NCBI RefSeq assembly: GCF_013450295.1
Contig: NZ_SKBR01000001.1
Location: forward strand, 1,368,001-1,432,000
Direction of reading: 5' to 3'
Source of the DNA: Streptomyces sp. AJS327
Lineage (GTDB): Bacteria; Actinomycetota; Actinomycetes; Streptomycetales; Streptomycetaceae
Length of the DNA: 64,000 nucleotides
Every line of letters begins with the position of its first letter. Within the stretch, counting starts at the first letter, position 1. Position numbers and translations under genes: made by a program. Of the stretch, positions 1 to 9,127 are shown one piece after another. Below the pieces are notes generated by a model. That model had not been told where the DNA came from and did not search any database. It was given only the letters and a program-made list of their open reading frames with translations.

Positions 1-798
1 CTGTTGAACAGCGCGCTGGAGACGGCCCGCGCGCAGGACCGGGCCGCGCTGGTCGGCTACCTGCCCGCCGGGTTCCCCACCGTGGAGGGCGGCATCGCGG
101 CCTGCACCGCGCTGCTGGAGAGTGGCTGCGACGTGGTCGAGGTCGGCCTGCCGCACAGTGACCCGGTGCTGGACGGACCGGTGATCCAGACCGCCGACGA
201 CATCGCGCTGCGCGGCGGGGTGCGGATCGCCGACGTGCTGCGCACCGTCCGCGAGGCGCACGCGGCGACCGGGAAGCCGGTGCTGGTGATGACCTACTGG
301 AACCCGGTGGACCGGTACGGCGCGGAGCGGTTCGCCGCCGGACTCGCGGAGGCGGGCGGCGCCGGGTGCATCCTGCCCGACCTGCCCGTCGAGGAGTCCG
401 AGGGCTGGCGGAAGGCGGCCGAACAGCATGGGCTCGGCACCGTGTTCGTGGTCGCGCCGAGCAGCACCGACGAGCGGCTGGCGAGGATCACCTCGGCGGG
501 CAGCGGCTTCGTGTACGCGGCGTCGCTGATGGGTGTCACCGGCACCCGCGAGTCGGTCGGCGACGAGGCCCGCGACCTGGTGCGCCGGACGCGGGCGACC
601 ACCTCGCTGCCGGTCTGCGTCGGGCTGGGCGTCTCCAACGCCCGACAGGCCGCCGAGGTGGCCCAGTTCGCGGACGGCGTGATCGTCGGATCGGCCTTCG
701 TGAAGCGGCTGCTGGCCGCGCCCGACGATCTCGCCACGGGGCTGGCCTCGGTGCGCGAGCTGGCCGGGGAGCTGGCGCGCGGGGTGCGCCGGAGCTGA
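1..798 (+). CDS. trpA: Tryptophan synthase alpha chain (5'-truncated by the window edge)
   Basis: TrpA cleaves indole-3-glycerol phosphate to indole and glyceraldehyde 3-phosphate and passes indole to TrpB in the cytoplasmic alpha2beta2 complex. Counting from the TTG at position 4, the two catalytic acids of the family are visible as Glu46 (in EVGLPHSDP) and Asp57 (in VLDGP). The phosphate-binding loops GVSNARQ and VIVGSAFVK lie near the C-terminus. The reading frame is open to base 1, and the first visible residues (LLNSALETARAQDRAAL) align with the interior of Streptomyces TrpA N-termini that begin several residues earlier. The true start is therefore probably outside the window and the TTG at 4 is not it. 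A strong hairpin follows, so this looks like the last gene of the trp operon. Confidence 0.96.
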   Translation: MLNSALETARAQDRAALVGYLPAGFPTVEGGIAACTALLESGCDVVEVGLPHSDPVLDGPVIQTADDIALRGGVRIADVLRTVREAHAATGKPVLVMTYWNPVDRYGAERFAAGLAEAGGAGCILPDLPVEESEGWRKAAEQHGLGTVFVVAPSSTDERLARITSAGSGFVYAASLMGVTGTRESVGDEARDLVRRTRATTSLPVCVGLGVSNARQAAEVAQFADGVIVGSAFVKRLLAAPDDLATGLASVRELAGELARGVRRS

Positions 799-814
799 CC
801 CGGTGCGGCGCGCT

Positions 815-846
815 CGCGGGCCGCACCGTCCACGGTGCGGCCCGCG
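815..846 (+). terminator. Rho-independent-like hairpin after trpA
   Basis: A perfect inverted repeat (arms 815-827 and 834-846, 6-nt loop) begins 16 nt after the trpA stop. There is no U tract, which is usual for Streptomyces terminators. Confidence 0.7.
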
Positions 847-1069
847 CCCCGGGCCTCCCGCCGGCCGGGAGCCCGGAACGCCGCGGCCGGCAGCCCGCTT
901 CCGTGCGGCCCTCGCGGTCCGTCGTGCGGCCCGAACCGGCCCCGTTCCGCCGTGAGTTCGAGCGCGGGGGCGTCCTCCGCGCCCGCCGCCCGGCAGGGCT
1001 AGCCGATCGGGTGAAAAGCATGCGGGGAGGGTTCGCGGGCCACTTCGCCACTCGTTGCCCCCGGGTGTG

Positions 1070-1807
1070 ATGAGCAACCAGAACAGCGACGGTAAGCGGG
1101 CCGCGCGGGAGCGGCTGCGCGAACAGCGGGAGCGGCAGCGGGTGGCGGACAAGCGCGCCCGGGGGCTGAGGATCGGCGCGGTGGTGGCCGGGGTGCTCGC
1201 CCTGGGAACCCTGGCCGGGGTACTGCTGGTGCGGGGTGACGCCGGGGGCGGGGCGGCGCCCAGCGCCAAGCCGGTCAGCGCGGGCCCGTCGAACGCCCCC
1301 GCCACGCTCACCGTCTACGAGGACTTCCGGTGCCCGGCCTGCGCCCAGTTCGAGAACCAGTTCCGCGACACCGTCCAGAAGCTGGAGAAGGAGGGGGCGT
1401 TGCGGACCGAGTACCACATCGTCTCGATCATCGACAGCGCCGTGGGTGGCAGCGGTTCGCGGAAGGCGGCCAACGCCGCGCTTTGCGCCGAGGACGAGGG
1501 CCGGTTCGCGCCGTACCACGACGTGCTGTACCAGAACCAGCCCGAGGAACAGGACGACGCCTTCGCCGACACCGGCCGGCTGCTGAAGCTGGCCGGGAAG
1601 GTGCCCGGCCTGGACTCGGCGCGGTTCGAGAAGTGCGTGACCGGTGACCGGAAGAGGGAGCGGGTGGACAGCACCAACGACGCCTTCCGCGGCTCGGACT
1701 TCCGGGGCACGCCCACCGTGCTGCTGGACGGTGAGGACATCTACTCCAACCAGCGTGAGCCGCTGACGCCGGAGCGGCTGCGGGAGCTGGTCGAGCGCCG
1801 GGCGTGA
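1070..1807 (+). CDS. Membrane-anchored DsbA-like thioredoxin-domain protein
   Basis: This is a 245-residue protein with a very basic N-terminus (residues 1-34, Arg-rich), one transmembrane helix at about 35-54 and a thioredoxin-fold domain outside the membrane. The domain starts with TVYEDFRCPACAQFENQF, giving a CPAC redox motif at residues 88-91. A cis-Pro loop follows in RGTPTVLLDG. This is the arrangement of actinobacterial DsbA/thioredoxin_4 proteins that oxidise or isomerise disulfides in secreted proteins. The ATG at 1070 was chosen over an in-frame TTG at 1055 because it gives the usual MSNQN-type start. It lies between trpA and lgt. The exact redox role (oxidase or isomerase) cannot be read from the sequence. 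Confidence 0.85.
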   Translation: MSNQNSDGKRAARERLREQRERQRVADKRARGLRIGAVVAGVLALGTLAGVLLVRGDAGGGAAPSAKPVSAGPSNAPATLTVYEDFRCPACAQFENQFRDTVQKLEKEGALRTEYHIVSIIDSAVGGSGSRKAANAALCAEDEGRFAPYHDVLYQNQPEEQDDAFADTGRLLKLAGKVPGLDSARFEKCVTGDRKRERVDSTNDAFRGSDFRGTPTVLLDGEDIYSNQREPLTPERLRELVERRA

Positions 1808-2045
1808 GCGCGCCTCCGGGTGGCCGGTGCGGCGGGAGGCCCCGTGCGAGCCGCGCCGGCCCCCGGCTCCCGGTCCGGGCGGCCCCACGCTCCGGTCCGG
1901 CGGCCCCGGGGGTCCCGCCGGTCTCGGCACCGGCGTCCCCCGCCCCGGAACGCGGGTGCGTTCCGCCTGATCGCGGGCGTGGATCGGCCGTTCTGGCGGG
2001 CTGACTGCCCAGCGGGGGGTGGGGCACGGTAGCGTCTGGGGCGTC

Positions 2046-2918
2046 ATGGAGACCATCGCTTTCCTCCCCAGCCCCTCGTCCGGCGAGATCCACCTCGGGC
2101 CCATCCCGCTGCGTGGCTACGCGCTCTGCATCATCCTCGGCGTCTTCGTCGCCGTGTGGCTCGGCGGGCGCCGCTGGGTCAAACGCGGTGGGCAGGTCGG
2201 CACCGTCGCCGACGTCGCCGTCTGGGCGGTGCCGTTCGGCCTGCTCGGCGGCCGCCTCTACCACGTCGTCACCGACTACCAGCTGTACTTCGGTGAGGGC
2301 CGCAACTGGGTTGACGCCTTCCGCATCTGGGACGGCGGCCTCGGTATCTGGGGGGCCGTCGCGCTGGGCGCGCTGGGTGCCTGGATCGGCTGCCGCCGTC
2401 GCGGCATCCCCCTCCCCGCCTACGCGGACGCCGTCGCGCCCGGTATCGCGCTGGCCCAGGCGCTGGGCCGCTGGGGGAACTGGTTCAACCAGGAGCTGTA
2501 CGGGCGTCCGAGCGAGCTGCCCTGGGCCCTGGAGATCGCTCCCGCCTACCGCCCCGCCGACACCCCGGACGTGGCGACCTACCAGCCGACCTTCCTCTAC
2601 GAGTCGTTGTGGTGCGTCGCGATCGCGCTGCTGGTCATCTGGGCGGACCGGCGCTTCCATCTGGGCCACGGCCGCGCCTTCGCGCTGTACGTCGCGGGGT
2701 ACACCGTCGGCCGGTTCTGGATCGAGTACCTCCGGGTGGACGACGCCCACGAGGTGCTGGGGCTCCGGCTGAACAACTGGACCTCCATCGTGGTCTTCCT
2801 GGCGGCCGTCGCCTACATCGTGATCTCGCATCGGCGGGCACCCGGTCGCGAGGAGACGGTTGAACCCGTCGAGAACGGGGAGAAGGAACCGACGACGGAT
2901 CGAACGACGGTTCCCTGA
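2046..2918 (+). CDS. lgt: Prolipoprotein diacylglyceryl transferase
   Basis: Lgt transfers diacylglycerol from phosphatidylglycerol to the lipobox cysteine of prolipoproteins in the cytoplasmic membrane. The 290-residue product is a polytopic membrane protein. It has the family motifs WDGGLGIWG (residues 95-103) and the Lgt signature GRWGNWFNQELYG (141-153), which holds the conserved Arg and Asn. The C-terminus ends in a short charged cytosolic tail. The start is taken at the ATG because it yields the normal N-terminus (METIAFLPSPSSGEIHLGPI); an upstream in-frame GTG would add nine atypical residues. A TAGCGT hexamer at 2030-2035 may be a -10 box giving a very short leader. One of its substrates may be the lipoprotein LivK encoded in this window. 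Confidence 0.96.
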   Translation: METIAFLPSPSSGEIHLGPIPLRGYALCIILGVFVAVWLGGRRWVKRGGQVGTVADVAVWAVPFGLLGGRLYHVVTDYQLYFGEGRNWVDAFRIWDGGLGIWGAVALGALGAWIGCRRRGIPLPAYADAVAPGIALAQALGRWGNWFNQELYGRPSELPWALEIAPAYRPADTPDVATYQPTFLYESLWCVAIALLVIWADRRFHLGHGRAFALYVAGYTVGRFWIEYLRVDDAHEVLGLRLNNWTSIVVFLAAVAYIVISHRRAPGREETVEPVENGEKEPTTDRTTVP

Positions 2919-3138
2919 GAACTCCGGCCTCGGTCGGTGTGTGCGGGGCACGGCGTTCGTGGACCCGAGGTCGGGCGACCGCTGTGACCCGGGGTCACGG
3001 TGGCGGTGTCCCGCGGGGAATCACGGTGATCCGTGTGACGTGTCAGCCCGGGCCGTCGTGTGGATCGAACCATCCCGGCAAAACGGGCAGATGTGCAGGG
3101 AATGCCAGCTCAGCGCGGTGAACGTGATGTTCCTAACT

Positions 3139-3196
3139 CGGGATTCATGGCAATATCTTCACCAATTGCACCTATAAGTGTGTAATTGTCTGCACT
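3139..3196 (+). promoter_or_regulatory. AT-rich promoter-like segment upstream of mrpA
   Basis: About 55 bp with a base composition sharply lower in GC than the surroundings runs directly into the mrpA start. It contains TATAAG (3173-3178) and TAATTG (3183-3188). No Shine-Dalgarno sequence precedes the GTG, so a leaderless or very short-leader transcript is possible. No good -35 hexamer is visible at standard spacing. Confidence 0.35.
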
Positions 3197-6100
3197 GTGC
3201 TCTGGCTGATCGTTCTCCACTGCGTCGCCGCGTGCTGTGCCCAGCCGCTTGTGCGGTGGCTCGGTCCGCGTGCCTTCGTCGTGCTCGCTCTCGTCCCCGC
3301 CTCGGCGGCCGTCTGGGCGGGCACGCAGTGGTCCGCGGTGGCGGCCGGGGAGGCATCCGTCCAGACCTGGGCGTGGATCCCGGACATGGGCGTCAACCTC
3401 GCCCTGCGCTGCGATCCGCTCGCGCTGCTGATGACGCTCATCGCCGGCGGAGTCGGCGCGCTGGTGATGCTCTACTGCGCCGCCTACTTCCCGGACGACG
3501 AGCCGCGGCTCGCGCGCTTCGCGGGCACACTCACCGCGTTCACCGGCGCGATGCTCGGCCTGGTGCTCGCCGACGACCTGATCGTGCTGTACGTCCTGTG
3601 GGAGCTGACCACGGTCTTCTCCTTCCTGCTGATCGGGCACAACCCGGAGCGCAGGACGAACCGGCGGGCCGCGCTCCAGGCGCTGATCGTGACCACCCTC
3701 GGCGGACTGGTCATGTTCGTCGGCTTCCTGATGCTCGGTCAGGCGGCGGGCACCTACCGGATCTCCGCGATCGTGGCCGACCCGCCCTCCGCGAGCCCCA
3801 CGATCTCCGTCGCGCTGGTCCTCACCCTGGTGGGCGCGCTGTCCAAGTCGGCCGTCTGGCCGTTCAGCTTCTGGCTGCCCGGCGCGATGGCCGCTCCCAC
3901 CCCGGTCTCCGCCTACCTGCACGCGGCGGCCATGGTCAAAGCGGGCGTGTACCTCGTCGCCCGGCTCGCTCCGGCCTTCGCCGACGTGGTGCCCTGGCGG
4001 GCCACGGTGCTGGTGCTGGGCGGTGCGACCATGCTGCTCGGCGGCTGGCGGGCGCTGCGCGAGACGGACCTGAAGCGGCTGCTGGCCTTCGGCACCGTCA
4101 GTCAGCTCGGCTTCCTCACCCTGCTGGTGGGGGAGGGCGGCCGGAACACCGCGCTGGCCGGGGTCACGATGATCCTGGCGCACGCCCTCTTCAAGGCCCC
4201 GCTCTTCCTGACCGTCGGCGTCATCGACAAGACCACCGGCACCCGGGAGCTGAACCGCCTCTCCGGACTGGCCCGTTCACAGCCGGTGTTGTGCGTGGCC
4301 GCGGTTCTGGCGGGGCTGTCGATGGCCGGGCTGCCGCCGCTGCTCGGCTTCGCCGCCAAGGAGGCGGCCGTCGACGCGCTGCTGCACGGCGACTCCGCGC
4401 GCGGCTGGGCGCTGGTCGTCGTCGTGGCGGGGTCCGCGCTGACCACCGCCTACACCCTCCGCTTCCTGTGGGGCGCCTTCGCGCGCAAGCCGGGGGTCGA
4501 GGACACCCCGCTGCGTGCCCGCGCGGGCGTCCTGCTGCTGGCCCCGCTGGTCACCTGCGCGCTGACCGGGCTGCTGCTCGGCCCCGGCGTCACCTGGCTC
4601 GACCCGCTGCTGGGCCGCTTCGCCGACACCTTCGTCTCCGTCACCGGCGACGAGAAGCCGTTCCACCTCGCGCTCTGGCACGGGTTCGGCCCCGCCCTCG
4701 GTATCTCCGCGATCTCCTGGCTGGCCGGTGCCGTGCTGTTCCTCCTCGCGCGCCCGCTCGCCGGGCTCGGCGAGTGGATGGCCTCGGTGGACGGCGACCG
4801 GGCCTTCGCCCGCTCGCTCTGGGCGCTGGAGCGGGTGTCGCTCCAGGCCACCGGCGCCGTGCAGCGTGGCTCGCTGCCCCTGTACCTCGGCACCGCGCTG
4901 CTCGTCCTGATCGGCACCCAGGCTGTCGCGATCTTCGTCGACCGGCCCTGGGAGCACCTGGCCGCGCCCCGGATCTACGACGCGCTGCCGCAGTTGGCCG
5001 TCGCCATCGGGGTCTGCCTGGTCGCGGTGCTCTGCGTGCGGGCCCAGCAGCGGATGAAGGCCGTGGTGCTGGCCGGGGTGACCGGCTACGGCACGGCCGT
5101 GCTGTACGTCCTGCACGGGGCGCCCGACCTGGCGCTCACCCAGTTCGCGGTCGAGACCGTCTCCGTGATCGTCTTCGTGCTGGTGCTGCGCCGTCTCCCG
5201 GCGCGCTTCCCGGACCGGCCGGTCTCCGGACGGCGGCGCCGGATCACCCAACTCGTCTTCGGGATCGCCGCGGGGACCTTCGCCGCCGGGCTCACCTACC
5301 TCGCCGCCTCCGCCCGTATGGCGGAGCCCGCGGGGCCCCATCTCACCGCGACCACCGAGCACGACGGCGTCAAGAACGTGGTGGCCACCACCCTCGTCGA
5401 CCTCCGCGCCTGGGACACCATGGGCGAGTCCGCGGTCCTCGCGGTGGCCGCGGTCGGCGTCACCAGCCTCGTCTACCTGCGGCGCCGCTCGGGTTCGCCC
5501 GGCTCGCCGGTGTCCACCGCGGCCAGCGTGTCCCGGCTCGGCGCCCCCGGCACCCTGGCCCCCACCGGCCCGGAGCCCCCGGCGGGCGGGACGGCCGCCC
5601 CCGCGTGGCCGGGCGGGAGCCTCCGGCCGATCGCCGGGGAGCGGGTCGCGGCGCCACGGGGCCGCGAGGGCACCGGGCAGGAGGTGCCGGGCATCTGGAA
5701 GGTGGCCGGGGTGCGTCGGGGCGGGGCCCGTCCGACGCGCGGCTCGACCATAGCCCCCCGCCGCACCTGGCTGGCCGCCAGCTCGACGCTGGCGCCCGAG
5801 CGGCGATCGGTGATCTTCGAGGTGCTGGCCCGGCTGATCTTCCACCCGATCATCGTGCTCTCCCTCTACCTGCTGTTCTGCGCGGAGAACCTGCCCGGAG
5901 GCGGCTTCGCCGCCGGGCTGGTGGCCGGGCTGGCGCTGACGGTGCGCTACCTCGCGGGCGGCCGCCACGAGCTGGCCGCCGCCCTCCCCGCCGACGCGGG
6001 CTTCCTGCTCGGCCTCGGCCTGCTGATCATGACGCTCACCGGTATCGGTGGCCTGGTACTGGGCGACTCCGTACTCCAGAGCGGCAAGGTGACCGGAGAG

Positions 6101-6556
6101 CTGCCGCTGATCGGCCCGTTCCACGCGGCCAGTCCGGTCCTGTTCGACACCGGGATCTACCTGCTGGTGCTCGGCGTGGTCCTGGACGTGCTGCGCAGCC
6201 TCGGCTCCGAGGTCGACCGGCGGGTGGAGCGCGAGCTGCTGCGTCAGCACCGGCAGCGCACCGAGTCCCCGGTACCCGCCGGGCTCGGCGAGGGGGCGGC
6301 GGCCTCCTCCGCCAACGGGACGGGCGGCGCCCACCGGGAGGACGCGCCCGCCGAGGGGCCCCCGGCGGAACCCGGCGGCGGCTTCCGGGAGAACGGCCCG
6401 CCCGAGCGCGGGACCCCCGGAACCTCCCGGCCCCCCAACACCCCCGGTCCGTCCGGCACTTCCGAAACGTCCGGTGCCTCCGGCGACGAGGGGCCGGACT
6501 CCGGCCGACCGGACGACGGCGACGGTCCGCGCGGCCGGGAAGGCGGTGCCCGATGA
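3197..6556 (+). CDS. mrpA: Mrp Na+(cation)/H+ antiporter subunit A with fused MrpB domain
   Basis: This is the largest subunit of the multi-subunit Mrp antiporter, related to NuoL of complex I; it exchanges cytoplasmic Na+ or other cations for protons. The 1119-residue product has the NADH-quinone-oxidoreductase-like antiporter core (roughly residues 100-420, including WELTTVFSFLLIGHNPE). MbhD/E-type transmembrane segments follow (about 600-770). A Pro/Gly/Ala-rich linker of about 90 residues comes next. Then there is a C-terminal MrpB domain from about residue 868 (FEVLARLIFHPIIVLSLYL), so no separate mrpB is needed. A further acidic, Pro-rich tail ends the protein. Its stop overlaps the mrpC start by 4 nt (ATGA). 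Confidence 0.95.
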   Translation: MLWLIVLHCVAACCAQPLVRWLGPRAFVVLALVPASAAVWAGTQWSAVAAGEASVQTWAWIPDMGVNLALRCDPLALLMTLIAGGVGALVMLYCAAYFPDDEPRLARFAGTLTAFTGAMLGLVLADDLIVLYVLWELTTVFSFLLIGHNPERRTNRRAALQALIVTTLGGLVMFVGFLMLGQAAGTYRISAIVADPPSASPTISVALVLTLVGALSKSAVWPFSFWLPGAMAAPTPVSAYLHAAAMVKAGVYLVARLAPAFADVVPWRATVLVLGGATMLLGGWRALRETDLKRLLAFGTVSQLGFLTLLVGEGGRNTALAGVTMILAHALFKAPLFLTVGVIDKTTGTRELNRLSGLARSQPVLCVAAVLAGLSMAGLPPLLGFAAKEAAVDALLHGDSARGWALVVVVAGSALTTAYTLRFLWGAFARKPGVEDTPLRARAGVLLLAPLVTCALTGLLLGPGVTWLDPLLGRFADTFVSVTGDEKPFHLALWHGFGPALGISAISWLAGAVLFLLARPLAGLGEWMASVDGDRAFARSLWALERVSLQATGAVQRGSLPLYLGTALLVLIGTQAVAIFVDRPWEHLAAPRIYDALPQLAVAIGVCLVAVLCVRAQQRMKAVVLAGVTGYGTAVLYVLHGAPDLALTQFAVETVSVIVFVLVLRRLPARFPDRPVSGRRRRITQLVFGIAAGTFAAGLTYLAASARMAEPAGPHLTATTEHDGVKNVVATTLVDLRAWDTMGESAVLAVAAVGVTSLVYLRRRSGSPGSPVSTAASVSRLGAPGTLAPTGPEPPAGGTAAPAWPGGSLRPIAGERVAAPRGREGTGQEVPGIWKVAGVRRGGARPTRGSTIAPRRTWLAASSTLAPERRSVIFEVLARLIFHPIIVLSLYLLFCAENLPGGGFAAGLVAGLALTVRYLAGGRHELAAALPADAGFLLGLGLLIMTLTGIGGLVLGDSVLQSGKVTGELPLIGPFHAASPVLFDTGIYLLVLGVVLDVLRSLGSEVDRRVERELLRQHRQRTESPVPAGLGEGAAASSANGTGGAHREDAPAEGPPAEPGGGFRENGPPERGTPGTSRPPNTPGPSGTSETSGASGDEGPDSGRPDDGDGPRGREGGAR

Positions 6557-7185
6557 CCGAGACCCTGGCCCTCGTGGTCGCCGGTGGCGCGCTGTTCGCC
6601 GGCGGCACCATGCTGCTGCTCAGCCGCCCGCTGACCCGGATCCTGCTGGGCGCCGTCCTGCTCGGCAACGGCGTCAACCTGCTGCTGCTCGCCTCGTCCG
6701 GCCCCGCCGGGCAGGCGCCGTTGCTGTACCGCGGATCCGACCCGGACCGGATGCCCGACCCGCTGCCGCAGGTGCTGGTCCTGACCGCCATCGTGATCAC
6801 CCTGGCGCTGACCGCCTTCCTGGTCACCATGGCCTACCGCGCCTGGCAGCTGTCCGGCACCGACGACGTACAGGACGACGTGGAGGACGTGCGGGTCGCC
6901 CAGCGCGCGGACTACGTGGAGGAGCGCGACCGACTGCGGGCCAAGTACCGCGAACGCCGGGACGCCTACCGCGCGCTGGTCAACGCCGAGGAGGAAGAGG
7001 AGGCGCGGGAGCGGCGCGCCTACCAGCAACTCGGCCGCGCCCGCGACCAGTACCGCGAGATGCGCCACCGCCAGCGGGCCGACGCGCGCGCCCGCCGCGC
7101 CCGGCAGGCGCGGGCGGAGGAGACGGCGGAGGAGACCGCCGAGGAAGACGACCTGTGGGAGACGATTCTGGGAGGCGACAGGTGA
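6553..7185 (+). CDS. mrpC: Mrp antiporter subunit C with a long charged tail
   Basis: This NuoK-like membrane subunit of the Mrp antiporter has three transmembrane helices in the first 100 residues, including the family-typical LLGNGVNLLLLA and PLPQVLVLTAIVITLALTAF. At 210 residues it is much longer than the usual 110-150. The extra part, from about residue 108, is a highly charged Arg/Glu-rich segment predicted to be a cytosolic coiled coil (DYVEERDRLRAKYRERRDAY and following). The ATG overlaps the mrpA stop (ATGA), so translation is probably coupled. Its own stop overlaps a GTG that opens a 37-codon ORF. The tail is not needed for the core fold and may serve for subunit assembly or regulation. 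Confidence 0.93.
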   Translation: MTETLALVVAGGALFAGGTMLLLSRPLTRILLGAVLLGNGVNLLLLASSGPAGQAPLLYRGSDPDRMPDPLPQVLVLTAIVITLALTAFLVTMAYRAWQLSGTDDVQDDVEDVRVAQRADYVEERDRLRAKYRERRDAYRALVNAEEEEEARERRAYQQLGRARDQYREMRHRQRADARARRARQARAEETAEETAEEDDLWETILGGDR

Positions 7186-7295
7186 ACACGCCCCGACATG
7201 CGGACTCACCGCCGCAGCCGGGCGCACCGGGTGAACTGGGCGTACCGCGGAGCGCGAGCGAGAGCTGGGCCGCGCGCGCCGGAGGTGCCCGATGA
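7182..7295 (+). CDS. 37-residue mini-ORF bridging mrpC and mrpD
   Basis: The GTG at 7182 overlaps the mrpC stop (GTGA), and its TGA at 7293-7295 overlaps the mrpD ATG (ATGA). The ORF therefore exactly fills the only gap in an otherwise continuously overlapping operon. The product would be a soluble, Pro/Gly/Ser-rich peptide (starts MNTPRHADSPPQPG, ends SESWAARAGGAR). I recognise no domain. It may be a real microprotein, or simply a ribosome-carrying relay that keeps mrpD translation coupled to mrpC. It is below usual annotation length limits. Its double overlap is the only evidence that it is translated. Confidence 0.45.
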   Translation: MNTPRHADSPPQPGAPGELGVPRSASESWAARAGGAR

Positions 7296-9127
7296 GCGGC
7301 GCGGTGCCCTCGGAGGCGGCGAGCGTCGCCTCGGCACTGGTACCGCTGCCGGTGATCCTGCCGCTGGCCGCCGCCGGGCTGAAGCTGACGATCGGGCTGC
7401 GGCTCCAGCGCACCCAGCGGGTGATCAGCACGGTGGTGCTCGCCGTCGTGCTGGTCGTCTCGGCGGTGCTGCTGGTCGTCGCCGACCAGCACGGGCCGCA
7501 GGTGATGTACGCGGGTGGCTGGGCGCCGCCGGTGGGCATCGTGCTGGTGGCCGACCGGCTGTCGGCGCTGATGCTGCTGGTCTCCTCGGCGGTGACGCTC
7601 TGCGTGCTGCTCTACTCCATCGGCCAGGGCATGGCCGACCGGGAGGGGGCGACCCCGCTGTCGGTCTTCCACCCCTCGTACCTGGTGCTGGTCGCGGGGG
7701 TGTCGAACACCTTCCTGGCGGGCGACCTGTTCAACCTGTACGTCGGCTTCGAGATCATGCTGACGGCCAGCTACGTGCTGCTGACGCTGGGCGGCACGAT
7801 CTCCCGGATCCGCGCCGGGGCGACGTACACCATCGTGTCGCTGCTCTCCTCGGTGCTGTTCCTCGCGGCGATCGCGATGGTGTACGCGGCGGCCGGGACC
7901 GTGAACATGGCGGAACTGCCCGAGCGGCTGGACGCGTTGCCGCAGGGGGTGCGGACGCTGATCCAGATCTCGCTGCTGACGGTGTTCGGCATCAAGGCGG
8001 CGGTCTTCCCCCTGGCCGCCTGGCTACCGGACTCCTATCCCACCGCTCCGGCACCGGTCACCGCGGTCTTCGCGGGCCTGCTGACCAAGGTCGGGGTGTA
8101 CGCGATGCTGCGGACCCAGACGCTGCTGTTCCCCGGCGGACGGCTCGACGACGTGCTGATGATCGTGGCGCTGCTGTCGATGGTGATCGGCATCCTGGGG
8201 GCGGTGGCGCAGACCGACCTCAAACGGATGCTGTCCTTCACCCTGATCAGCCACATGGGCTACATGGTCTTCGGGATCGGGCTGGCCTCCCCGGACGGCC
8301 TGTCCGGCGCGGTCTTCTACGTCGCCCACCACATCACCGTCCAGACCACGCTGTTCCTGGTGGCGGGGCTGGTGGAACGCCGCGGCGGCTCCACCGACCT
8401 GCAACGGCTGGGCGGACTGGCCACGCTCTCGCCGATGTTGACACTGCTGTTCTTCATTCCCGCGATGAACCTGGCGGGGATCCCACCGCTCTCCGGCTTC
8501 CTCGGGAAGCTCGGGCTGCTGCGCGCGGGCGTCGCGGACGGCAGCACGCTGTCCTACGTCCTGGTCGCGGGCGGCACTCTGACCAGCCTGCTGACGCTGT
8601 ACGCGGTGGCCAAGGCGTGGAACCTGGCCTTCTGGCGGGCGGCGCCCCCCGAACTGAGCGCGATCGGCACGGTGCTGGACTCGGAGGAGACCGACGAGGA
8701 GACCGAGGAGGCGGAGGCCGAGGCCGTCACCGGCGCGGGCGGCGCTCCGGCCACCGCCCCGGCGGCGCCCGGCGGTCCCCCCGCGCCGGAGGGCGCCAAA
8801 GCCGCGGGCGACGCACGCGGGGGAGCGGACCCGGCGGCCGGGGTGCGGCTGGCGAAGGAGACGCCGGAGGCGTCCGCCGCCGTCCCGGTGCCGGACGCCG
8901 AGCCCGAGCCGCGTCCGGCGGGCAACGCGGGCACGGCCTCCTTCGGCGGTCAGGCCATCACGACCACCAGCGTGCTGCCGCGCAGCATGGTGGGTTCGAC
9001 GGTCGCCCTGGTGGCGTTCGGGCTGGCCTTCACGGTGCTGGCCGGTTCGCTGTTCGGGCTGACGGACCGGATCGCCGACGAGCTGATGGAGCGCTCCCCC
9101 TACGTGTCGGCGGTGATCGAGAGATGA
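7292..9127 (+). CDS. mrpD: Mrp antiporter subunit D
   Basis: This NuoM/NuoN-like proton-pumping subunit (611 residues) has about 14 predicted membrane helices. The core (about 1-455) carries the antiporter family motif region with the conserved Glu in YVGFEIMLTASYVLL and Lys in VFGIKAAVFPLAAWLPDSYP, which form the proton path. Unlike typical MrpD of about 500 residues, it has an inserted hydrophilic stretch at about 455-555 rich in Glu, Ala and Pro (begins SEETDEETEEAEAEA). One last transmembrane helix then follows. The start is the ATG overlapping the preceding mini-ORF, and the stop overlaps mrpE (ATGA). Confidence 0.95.
   Translation: MSGAVPSEAASVASALVPLPVILPLAAAGLKLTIGLRLQRTQRVISTVVLAVVLVVSAVLLVVADQHGPQVMYAGGWAPPVGIVLVADRLSALMLLVSSAVTLCVLLYSIGQGMADREGATPLSVFHPSYLVLVAGVSNTFLAGDLFNLYVGFEIMLTASYVLLTLGGTISRIRAGATYTIVSLLSSVLFLAAIAMVYAAAGTVNMAELPERLDALPQGVRTLIQISLLTVFGIKAAVFPLAAWLPDSYPTAPAPVTAVFAGLLTKVGVYAMLRTQTLLFPGGRLDDVLMIVALLSMVIGILGAVAQTDLKRMLSFTLISHMGYMVFGIGLASPDGLSGAVFYVAHHITVQTTLFLVAGLVERRGGSTDLQRLGGLATLSPMLTLLFFIPAMNLAGIPPLSGFLGKLGLLRAGVADGSTLSYVLVAGGTLTSLLTLYAVAKAWNLAFWRAAPPELSAIGTVLDSEETDEETEEAEAEAVTGAGGAPATAPAAPGGPPAPEGAKAAGDARGGADPAAGVRLAKETPEASAAVPVPDAEPEPRPAGNAGTASFGGQAITTTSVLPRSMVGSTVALVAFGLAFTVLAGSLFGLTDRIADELMERSPYVSAVIER

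Noticed and set aside
3178..6552. Long plus-strand frame parallel to mrpA that ends in the true mrpC sequence
   Set aside because: Only its last 210 residues are protein-like (mrpC). The rest is an Arg/Pro/Gly-rich shadow of mrpA in another frame.
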